Assembly: GCA_029310945.1 (NCBI GenBank)
Contig: JARJFC010000021.1
Coordinates: 7,155-71,154 of the forward strand
DNA length: 64,000 bases
Reading direction: 5' to 3'
Source: Leptospira sp. 96542
Lineage (GTDB): Bacteria; Spirochaetota; Leptospiria; Leptospirales; Leptospiraceae
The notes beneath the pieces were generated by a model that searched no databases, was not told where the DNA came from, and was given only the letters and a program-made list of their open reading frames with translations. The first letter of the stretch is position 1, and every line of letters begins with the position of its first letter. Both the position numbers and the translations under genes were made by a program. Of this stretch, positions 57,711 through 64,000 are shown one piece after another.

Positions 57711-58538
57711 ATGTTTTTTAAATTTAGATCCAAAAAGGTTTTTATTTTTCTCATCCTAATCTGTGTTTTTTTGGTTTTTTGTTCGGGAGAATCAAGTTCG
57801 AATGCGGCTGCGAGTGCTCTCCTCCTGCCCAAAGAAACAGGGGAATCGGGTTGTACTGTGGCCGGGCTTGGTACCCAATTGAAGGCTGGTTATACGGGGA
57901 TTACCACCTCATCCCAAACAGTAAAGTTTGAACAAGTAGGTACAACTCATTACGCAGTAAACCAATTGACGGGTGCTCAGATTGGAACAAGGATTGTTTA
58001 TTCGCGTTTCGTGAAGCCAACCTTATTTATATCTACAAGTTGTCCCCTCGATATGACAACTGCAAGCGTGGCCAAAGAAGGAACTGAATACACAAAATCG
58101 GATTCTCCCACGACCATCACCTTCACCAAGGCTGGTAGTTATTTGGTGTATCTTTACCAAACGGAGTCACCGATCACAGACCCATTGACAGTGCTGACAG
58201 ATGGAACCCCTGTCAAAACCGATTCTGATTCAGATTTGACGGATATTTTGAATGGAGGTACTTCCAAAACTTTTAAATTTGCTTGTGACGGAGTCACTAC
58301 AGATCTCTGCCAAAATTATTATGGTTCTCTCACAAGTTGTTTGTCAGGGGGAAATTACCAAACGGCAAAATGTACAGAAGATGGAACTGTGGTTGGTTCG
58401 TGTAAGGTATCCCAATCAAGCATCGGTCATATCATTTCAGTATTTTATTCTGGATCCTACAACACAACGACGGCCACAGCCTATTGCTCAGGGATCTCAG
58501 GAACCTATGTGGATGGAACCACCGTCCAATCCCCTTAA
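57711..58538 (+). CDS. Lipoprotein of unknown function
   Basis: A signal peptide ends in a lipobox with Cys24 (FLVFCSG), so the 275-residue protein is probably an outer- or inner-membrane lipoprotein. The mature region is rich in Thr, Ser and Gly with several paired cysteines in the last 100 residues (FACDGVTTDLCQNYYGS and SLTSCLSGGNYQTAKC), suggesting disulfides and beta structure. I do not recognise the family. It lies 8 nt after the FHA gene and 78 nt before leuC. Confidence 0.65.
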   Translation: MFFKFRSKKVFIFLILICVFLVFCSGESSSNAAASALLLPKETGESGCTVAGLGTQLKAGYTGITTSSQTVKFEQVGTTHYAVNQLTGAQIGTRIVYSRFVKPTLFISTSCPLDMTTASVAKEGTEYTKSDSPTTITFTKAGSYLVYLYQTESPITDPLTVLTDGTPVKTDSDSDLTDILNGGTSKTFKFACDGVTTDLCQNYYGSLTSCLSGGNYQTAKCTEDGTVVGSCKVSQSSIGHIISVFYSGSYNTTTATAYCSGISGTYVDGTTVQSP

Positions 58539-58616
58539 GAACCACCCTATTTTTTCCAAATTCTCTGGACTTCCCACCCCATATCCGAGGTATGACTGGA
58601 TGAGGGGAGTCTTTGT

Positions 58617-60011
58617 ATGAAAACAATGTTTGAAAAGATTTGGGATGACCATTTGGTCCATGAGGAAAATGGAACCTGTCTCCTTTACATCGATCGTCAC
58701 CTGGTTCATGAAGTGACAAGCCCTCAGGCGTTCGAAAGTTTGAAATTGGCAGGCCGAAAGGTCAGACGTCCAGATGCTACCTTTGCCACAATGGATCATA
58801 ATGTTTCCACTCGTTCGAAAGACTGGAAAACCGCAGACCCAGTCTCTGTTTTGCAAATGCAAACCCTTATGGACAATTGTAAAAACAACGGAATTACTTT
58901 ATTTGATACGAACCACCCAGACAACGGGATTGTCCATGTTGTCGCACCGGAACTTGGGCTCACACACCCTGGTATGACAATTGTTTGTGGGGATTCCCAT
59001 ACAGCCACACATGGTGCTTTTGGTGCACTCGCTTTCGGGATTGGAACTTCGGAAGTAGAACATGTCCTTGCCACACAAACTCTCGTTCAGACCAAACCCA
59101 AAACTTTAGAAATCAGAGTGGATGGGAAATTATCTCCTCTTGTTTCAGCGAAAGACATAGTTCTTGCCATCATCGGAAAGATTGGAACAGACGGTGCCAC
59201 GGGTTACGTCATTGAATTTACAGGAGAGGCCATTCGTTCCCTCAGTATGGAAGGCAGAATGACCATTTGTAATATGGCCATTGAAGCGGGCGCAAGGGCT
59301 GGACTCATTTCGCCAGACGAAACGACTATCAATTATATCAAAGGCCGTGATTTTGCTCCAAAGGGGAGTGAATTTGAGATAGCGGCTGCTAAATGGAAGG
59401 CATATGCCACTGACTCGGGTGCAAAATTTGACAAAACTGTCGTTTTGGATGCGAGTGCAATTGCACCGATGGTGTCTTGGGGTACAAGCCCAGGGCAAGT
59501 GATTCCCGTTACAGCACCTGTGCCAAGCCCCTCCGATTTTACAGATCCCATCCAAAAGAAATCGGCAGAGTCTGCGCTTGGTTATATGGACCTAAAACCA
59601 GGCCAAAAACTATCCGATATCAAAGTGAATAAGGTATTCATTGGATCGTGCACCAATTCACGGATTGAAGATCTCAGGGTGGTCGCAAACACAGTCAAAG
59701 GCAAAAAAGTGAATAAGGATGTGGAAGCAATCATCGTTCCAGGTTCTGGTCGGGTCAAACGCCAAGCAGAATCAGAAGGCCTTGACAAAATCTTTCTCGA
59801 GGCTGGATTCCAGTGGCGTAACCCAGGTTGTTCGATGTGCCTTGCCATGAATGATGATGTGCTGTCACCAGGTGACCGTTGTGCTTCCACCTCCAACAGA
59901 AATTTTGAAGGTAGACAGGGTAAGGGGGGACGCACCCACCTAGTAGGACCTGCGATGGCAGCAGCAACCGCTGTAGAAGGTCATTTTGTAGACATCCGGG
60001 AGTGGAAATAA
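58617..60011 (+). CDS. leuC: 3-isopropylmalate dehydratase large subunit
   Basis: LeuC with LeuD isomerises 2- to 3-isopropylmalate in leucine synthesis and can serve the citramalate route to isoleucine. The 464-residue aconitase-family protein has SCTNSR (cluster Cys) near residue 345, and [11 protein letters not shown] near 405 with two more cluster cysteines. [13 protein letters not shown] and [24 protein letters not shown] are the family substrate and cluster regions. It is followed by leuD with a 1-nt gap. Length is normal. Confidence 0.96.
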   Translation: MKTMFEKIWDDHLVHEENGTCLLYIDRHLVHEVTSPQAFESLKLAGRKVRRPDATFATMDHNVSTRSKDWKTADPVSVLQMQTLMDNCKNNGITLFDTNHPDNGIVHVVAPELGLTHPGMTIVCGDSHTATHGAFGALAFGIGTSEVEHVLATQTLVQTKPKTLEIRVDGKLSPLVSAKDIVLAIIGKIGTDGATGYVIEFTGEAIRSLSMEGRMTICNMAIEAGARAGLISPDETTINYIKGRDFAPKGSEFEIAAAKWKAYATDSGAKFDKTVVLDASAIAPMVSWGTSPGQVIPVTAPVPSPSDFTDPIQKKSAESALGYMDLKPGQKLSDIKVNKVFIGSCTNSRIEDLRVVANTVKGKKVNKDVEAIIVPGSGRVKRQAESEGLDKIFLEAGFQWRNPGCSMCLAMNDDVLSPGDRCASTSNRNFEGRQGKGGRTHLVGPAMAAATAVEGHFVDIREWK

Positions 60012-60012
60012 T

Positions 60013-60639
60013 ATGAAAGCATTCACAACATTACAAGGTATTGCGGCTCTTCTTGACAAAGCAAACGTTGACACAGACCAAATCATTCCCAAACAATTTC
60101 TTCGTAAAATTGAAAGGTCAGGTTTCGGTAAACACTTGTTTCATGATTGGCGATTTTTGGATGATGCGGGTACAAAACCAAATCCAGACTTCCAATTGAA
60201 CCAACCTAGATACCAAAATGCCACAATCCTTGTCACTCGGGACAATTTTGGATGTGGGAGTTCGAGAGAACATGCGCCTTGGGCCTTGGAAGATTATGGA
60301 TTTCGTTCCATCATTGCACCTTCCTTTGCGGACATCTTTTTTAATAATTGTTTTAAAAATGGAATGTTGCCCATTGTTTTGGATGAGTCCAAGGTTGAGG
60401 AAATTTTCCAATCCATCCAGAAAAAAGAGGGCGCTACCCTCACTGTTGACCTAGAAAAACAAGCGGTCATCACAGAAGAAGGCAAAGAATACCAATTTCA
60501 AGTGGATTCTTTCCGCAAACACTGCCTCCTTAACGGTTTGGATGACATCGGCTTAACATTACAAAAAGCTAATTTTATTCAAAAATTTGAAGAAAAAAAC
60601 CAAAAAGAAGTTCCCTGGTTGTATGCTTCACGTGTATAA
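60013..60639 (+). CDS. leuD: 3-isopropylmalate dehydratase small subunit
   Basis: The 208-residue small subunit carries the swivelling substrate domain. [22 protein letters not shown] is its N-terminal signature, and [21 protein letters not shown] is the active-site loop. It works as a heterodimer with LeuC encoded immediately upstream. The region matches standard bacterial LeuD. No regulatory leader is visible before leuC. Confidence 0.96.
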   Translation: MKAFTTLQGIAALLDKANVDTDQIIPKQFLRKIERSGFGKHLFHDWRFLDDAGTKPNPDFQLNQPRYQNATILVTRDNFGCGSSREHAPWALEDYGFRSIIAPSFADIFFNNCFKNGMLPIVLDESKVEEIFQSIQKKEGATLTVDLEKQAVITEEGKEYQFQVDSFRKHCLLNGLDDIGLTLQKANFIQKFEEKNQKEVPWLYASRV

Positions 60640-60646
60640 TTTTTCT

Positions 60647-61024
60647 ATGAATCGATTCTTTTTTATTCTCGTTGTATTGTCGTTTGGGTTTACTCTCATT
60701 GCGGATGAACTCCTCATCCAAGACACCAAACAAGGTTTGGGTCGGGAAGCCATTCGTGGAACCACTGTTGTTGTCCATTATACTGGCAAACTCACAAACG
60801 GTAAGGTGTTTGATTCCTCTGTTGACAGAGGGGAGCCGTTTTCCTTTCAATTGGGACAAGGACAAGTCATCCAAGGTTGGGAACGTGGCATTATGGGTAT
60901 GAAAGAAGGTGGTAAACGTAAACTCACCATCCCACCTAAGTATGGTTATGGGGAACGAGCTGTTGGACCAATTCCTGCTAATTCTACATTGATTTTTGAT
61001 GTGGAGCTTCTAAAAGTAAAATGA
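60647..61024 (+). CDS. Exported FKBP-type peptidyl-prolyl isomerase
   Basis: A signal peptide (FFFILVVLSFGFTLIADE) leads into one FKBP domain with the core elements GTTVVVHYTGKLTNGKVFDSS, FQLGQGQVIQGWERGIMGMKEGGKRKLTIPP and GERAVGPIPANSTLIFDVELL. It has about 125 residues from ATG 60647, and an in-frame ATG at 60623 would add eight. The gene begins 7 nt after the leuD stop and overlaps the next gene by 4 nt (ATGA), so it is in the leuCD transcript. It should fold proteins in the periplasm. Confidence 0.9.
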   Translation: MNRFFFILVVLSFGFTLIADELLIQDTKQGLGREAIRGTTVVVHYTGKLTNGKVFDSSVDRGEPFSFQLGQGQVIQGWERGIMGMKEGGKRKLTIPPKYGYGERAVGPIPANSTLIFDVELLKVK

Positions 61025-62022
61025 TAGAGCCAATCTCCAAGGGGATCGACGATTTTGGCAATAGCCTTTTGCAAGCCCTGAATAATGTCCAAGGGATATT
61101 TGGGAAGGAACTCTCCGTTGCAAAACCCGTAAAGGACAATGTTTTACAACTCATTGGAAACACCCCTCTCATTCGTTTGAATCGGATTGGTTCTGACCAC
61201 CGTGGAATTCAATTTTATTTAAAGGCTGAATTTTTGAATCCAACTGGTTCTGCGAAAGATAGGACAGCACTTGCTATGTTCATCGATGCAGAAAGGCGCG
61301 GTCGTTTGAAACGAGGGATGAGTGTGGTTCTCTTTGGAGCAGGTTCATCTTCTATCAGTTATACGTGGATAGCTAAACTTAAAAGTTACCCGGTGGTTTG
61401 CCTTGTTCCCATCCAAACCGCTCAAGAACGCATCCAAACCTTACGTGGGTATGGAGCCGAAGTGATCGTAACCAATGAATCGGATTTGGTGAGGCTTGGC
61501 GAACTCGCTGAAGAAAAAGCACAAAAAATCAATGGTTGGGTTCCAGATGAAGCATCAAACCCAGCAAATCCTAATTTTCATTTTAAAACAACTGGTCCTG
61601 AAATTTGGCGTGACCTCCAAGGTAAGGTGGGTGCTATCATTTCGGCGCCAGGATCGGGTGGAGCCATTACAGGCATTGGCAGGTACTTAAAATCCCAAGA
61701 TAGGAAGGTAAAAGTTGCGATTGCTTGCAAAAAAAATTCTCCTTTCCTTCTCTATGGCAAAACCACAAATCCCAAAGAAAGGGAAACAATCCCACTCCCA
61801 GCCGTGTTTGATCCGAAACTCATTGATGATTATTTCCAAGTGACCCAAGAAGAAGCCTTACACTTACAAGCAGACCTTTATGAAAAGGAAGGGATATTTG
61901 CAGGTCTCACCACAGGCACAGTCATTGTGGGCGCACTCAGGCTTTCTGAAAGGATCAAAGAAGCAGAACGCAGTGACCGTGAACCATTCAATGTAGTCAT
62001 TTTGTCACCTGACCGCGACTAA
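61021..62022 (+). CDS. Cysteine synthase-like PLP enzyme with altered substrate loop
   Basis: The 333-residue protein matches the beta-family of PLP enzymes. LIGNTPLIRLNRI is the N-terminal core, Lys79 in NPTGSAKDRTA is the PLP lysine and SAPGSGGAITGIGRYL is the phosphate loop. Where cysteine synthase has the Asn-containing loop TSGNTGI, this protein reads FGAGSSSISYTW, so the Asn that binds substrate is missing. It may use a different substrate than O-acetylserine, or act as a regulator. The first 35 residues precede the usual family start. It overlaps the FKBP gene by 4 nt. Confidence 0.75.
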   Translation: MIEPISKGIDDFGNSLLQALNNVQGIFGKELSVAKPVKDNVLQLIGNTPLIRLNRIGSDHRGIQFYLKAEFLNPTGSAKDRTALAMFIDAERRGRLKRGMSVVLFGAGSSSISYTWIAKLKSYPVVCLVPIQTAQERIQTLRGYGAEVIVTNESDLVRLGELAEEKAQKINGWVPDEASNPANPNFHFKTTGPEIWRDLQGKVGAIISAPGSGGAITGIGRYLKSQDRKVKVAIACKKNSPFLLYGKTTNPKERETIPLPAVFDPKLIDDYFQVTQEEALHLQADLYEKEGIFAGLTTGTVIVGALRLSERIKEAERSDREPFNVVILSPDRD

Positions 62023-62052
62023 AACTTTAAAACAAATCCTATCGTTACTTCC

Positions 62053-63753
62053 TTAGGTTTCAAATAAGTTTTTGATGGAGTCGAGGTGACTCCTTGTGAT
62101 CCTCTCGCCAAGAGAAATAAATTCGGCACTCCGCCAAAATTCAAACCAATTCGAATTTTCAAGGATTGGATTTAGATAAACATCCGCTTCTTGTGCAGAA
62201 TACTTTCCAATGCGGTATTGTAAAGAATACAAACTGTTCACAATGATATCCAAAACATTCAAATTCAGAAGTTTGTTTGTTTTCATCTGGTCTTTGGAGC
62301 TCGGCATTGAGTTAACAGCAATGATGCGTTGTACACCATCTTGTTTGAGAGCTGATACGGGGAGAGGGTTCACAATTCCCCCATCCACATAGATTTTACC
62401 GTTTTCTTGGGGTTGGGGCACAAACACTCCTGGGATGGAGATACTCGCCATGACAGCATCCAAAACCTTCCCTTCTGAAATTACGATTTCTTTTCGGTTT
62501 GAAATATCACAAGAGATTAACCTGAGTTTGATGGGTAGGTCTTCAAAGTACAAATCACCCAAATAACGTTCAAGCATTGTCCGAACATGTTTTCCGTGGA
62601 GTAAACCTTGGCCAGGAAAGGAAAGGTCAACTAACTTTAACATCTTAAAAATTGAATCAATTTCTTGGAGTAAAGGTTGGATTCCTTTGTATCCAAGACC
62701 ACTTGCCCAAAATGCTCCAATCACAGCTCCAATCGAAGTTCCAGAAATCATATCCACTTTGATATTTTCCTCTTCCAAAACTTTCATAATCCCCACTTGG
62801 GCGAGTCCAAGGGCAGCTCCCCCTCCCAAAGCAACTCCGACTTGAACACCGGAAAGTTCACGTGCTTTCCTTCGGATATGGATGTCCCATTTTCCCAGAT
62901 CCAAAACTTGCAAAATATTAGTTTCGTTGTACAAAACCTCGTTGTCTTTCGATTCGATATGGACGGCATCGCAGAGGTTCGAATTTTTATCGTCGGAAAT
63001 TAGGTTTTCGATATGATCCGCTTCTTCGATGAGGATCTTTCGTAAGCGTGGGTCATCTTCAGGGAAAACTTCCACAAAAATGAAAGCATGGGATCCGTAG
63101 TGCCTGCCCAAGGTTTCCTTGATTTTGTCTTCGTCTTGTGTGCGGTAGGATTTTTCAAATGAGAGGTCTTTTGATTCCGTATTTTGTTGGAAATGGAGTA
63201 GAACGGTTTTTTTGCCAGACTCTCTTTCGATGGCTAGTATGAGTTCTTTCGCATATCTATTTTTTGTACGAGGGTCGGAATGCACCACACAGACCACGGA
63301 ATTATGAAAGTATTCCTTTCCTCCCAGGAGTTCGCTCCGGAGTGATTTTGTGAGCATTTTGGAGAAAGTAATGGAAAGGTATGGAATTTTTTGGACTAAA
63401 TTTTGAAATTCTTTCTGGGATAAAACCAAAAACCTGGATTCAGTGAGTGTAATGGCTGTATGGTGGTGTTTCTCTCCAGTGAGCAGCGCCTGGATTCCAA
63501 AATACTCACCTTTTTTTAATACCTCGATTTCTTCTTCTTTTTCTTCGCCTTTTTTGGGGATAAAGATTCTGACACTTCCCGAGAGAATGAGAAATAAACT
63601 TTTTTCGCCATCGCCAGATGAATACAAAACTTCATCTCTTTCCGATTCGACAATTTGAACCGATTCGGCCACCCATTGTCTTTCTTTTTTGGATAAACTC
63701 CGAAATAGGGGTAGGCCCGAGACTAAGTGGATTTTGCCATCCAAATCTTTCAT
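62053..63753 (-). CDS. Cyclic-nucleotide-binding patatin-like phospholipase
   Basis: The protein joins a cNMP-binding domain (about residues 15-135, with the phosphate-cassette-like region near GEYFGIQALLTGEKHHHTA) and a middle domain of unknown type to a patatin lipase from about residue 305. The oxyanion motif is GGGAALGLAQ, the nucleophile is Ser342 in GTSIG, and the partner Asp459 is in VDGGIVNP, so the catalytic dyad is present. Numbering follows a GTG start at 63759. I chose the ATG at 63753, two codons later. The layout recalls eukaryotic neuropathy target esterase and bacterial homologues, which hydrolyse lysophospholipids. It faces recN across 132 bp. Confidence 0.88.
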   Translation of the reverse strand: MKDLDGKIHLVSGLPLFRSLSKKERQWVAESVQIVESERDEVLYSSGDGEKSLFLILSGSVRIFIPKKGEEKEEEIEVLKKGEYFGIQALLTGEKHHHTAITLTESRFLVLSQKEFQNLVQKIPYLSITFSKMLTKSLRSELLGGKEYFHNSVVCVVHSDPRTKNRYAKELILAIERESGKKTVLLHFQQNTESKDLSFEKSYRTQDEDKIKETLGRHYGSHAFIFVEVFPEDDPRLRKILIEEADHIENLISDDKNSNLCDAVHIESKDNEVLYNETNILQVLDLGKWDIHIRRKARELSGVQVGVALGGGAALGLAQVGIMKVLEEENIKVDMISGTSIGAVIGAFWASGLGYKGIQPLLQEIDSIFKMLKLVDLSFPGQGLLHGKHVRTMLERYLGDLYFEDLPIKLRLISCDISNRKEIVISEGKVLDAVMASISIPGVFVPQPQENGKIYVDGGIVNPLPVSALKQDGVQRIIAVNSMPSSKDQMKTNKLLNLNVLDIIVNSLYSLQYRIGKYSAQEADVYLNPILENSNWFEFWRSAEFISLGERITRSHLDSIKNLFET

Positions 63754-63885
63754 AATCACCTGCTTTCAGTCATTTTGGGAGAGATTGTTTTGATTGGAAT
63801 TTTGTTTTTTGGATCCTCAATAAAAAAAAACGTTGACTAGTTTTATGTTAAGTAGTAAACAAATGAATAGCAATCAGGAGTCTAC

Positions 63886-64000
63886 ATGATTACAGAATTT
63901 AAAATTAAAGATTTTGCCCTTTTTGAATCCTTGGAACTTTCATTGTCTGGGGGGTTGTCCGTATTCACTGGAGAATCAGGTGCGGGCAAATCGCTTATAT
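63886..64000 (+). CDS. recN: DNA repair protein RecN, N-terminal fragment
   Basis: RecN is an SMC-like ATPase in recombinational repair of double-strand breaks. Only the first 38 residues are in the window: MITEFKIKDFALFESLEL, then a Walker A sequence GESGAGKS. ATG 63886 has AGGAG 5 nt upstream. The match to RecN N termini is good, but another SMC-like ATPase cannot be excluded from so short a piece. Confidence 0.72.
   Translation, partial: MITEFKIKDFALFESLELSLSGGLSVFTGESGAGKSLI

Overview
The window comes from a Leptospira genome, most likely a saprophytic species close to L. biflexa. The low-GC DNA carries a leptospiral metYXW direct-sulfhydrylation methionine operon, an 85-residue SemiSWEET like the one studied from L. 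biflexa, FlaB-type flagellin, FliM and FliN, many secreted proteins and lipoproteins with no assigned function, and an LPS cluster. Species-level placement is inference.

Layout. (1) 1-8.3 kb, minus strand: a chemosensory operon read from ispH through a PAS/GAF histidine kinase, a receiver-ATPase protein, CheY, a STAS protein and CheA to a PAS-containing methyl-accepting receptor that runs off the left edge. (2) 8.5-36 kb: mostly housekeeping genes. These are flaB, an ankyrin lipoprotein, threonine dehydratase, metW-metX-metY, rsmE, an AAA+ ATPase, fliN, an MFS transporter, an NfeD gene with two SPFH genes, argH, a cyclophilin, fliM, a phosphodiesterase, queF-SemiSWEET-ferredoxin and guaA. (3) 36.1-36.8 kb: tRNA-Cys and tRNA-Leu followed by three tandem 152-bp repeats. 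Base-paired changes between the copies indicate a structured RNA. (4) 36.8-51.5 kb: an accessory region with an AraC regulator and SRPBCC protein, decayed sequence, a TetR/SDR divergent pair, and a complete type V-A CRISPR-Cas locus. (5) 51.5-64 kb: O-antigen ligase, glycosyltransferase, gmhA, an orphan ABC ATPase, an FHA protein, leuCD, an FKBP isomerase, a cysteine-synthase-like enzyme, a cNMP/patatin protein and the start of recN.

The centrepiece is the CRISPR locus. cas12a, cas4, cas1 and cas2 lie on the minus strand with 3-nt gaps or a 7-nt overlap. They are followed by a 135-bp leader with a good promoter and an array of 58 identical 36-nt repeats and 57 spacers. The array ends 51 bp before a perfect 16-bp hairpin terminator shared with the convergent SDR gene. 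The effector is 1555 residues, about 250 more than common Cas12a proteins. It keeps every catalytic residue for DNA cleavage and crRNA processing, and the extra sequence falls in the REC lobe and near the C terminus. The 3' half of the repeat is the standard Cas12a crRNA handle, so the system looks intact and able to acquire spacers, process pre-crRNA and interfere.

A palindromic dispersed repeat occurs at 38.84 kb and again at 51.38 kb, on both sides of the TetR/SDR/CRISPR block. The block also lies just beyond a tRNA-Leu gene. Both observations fit acquisition as an island, but no integrase or transposase is visible.
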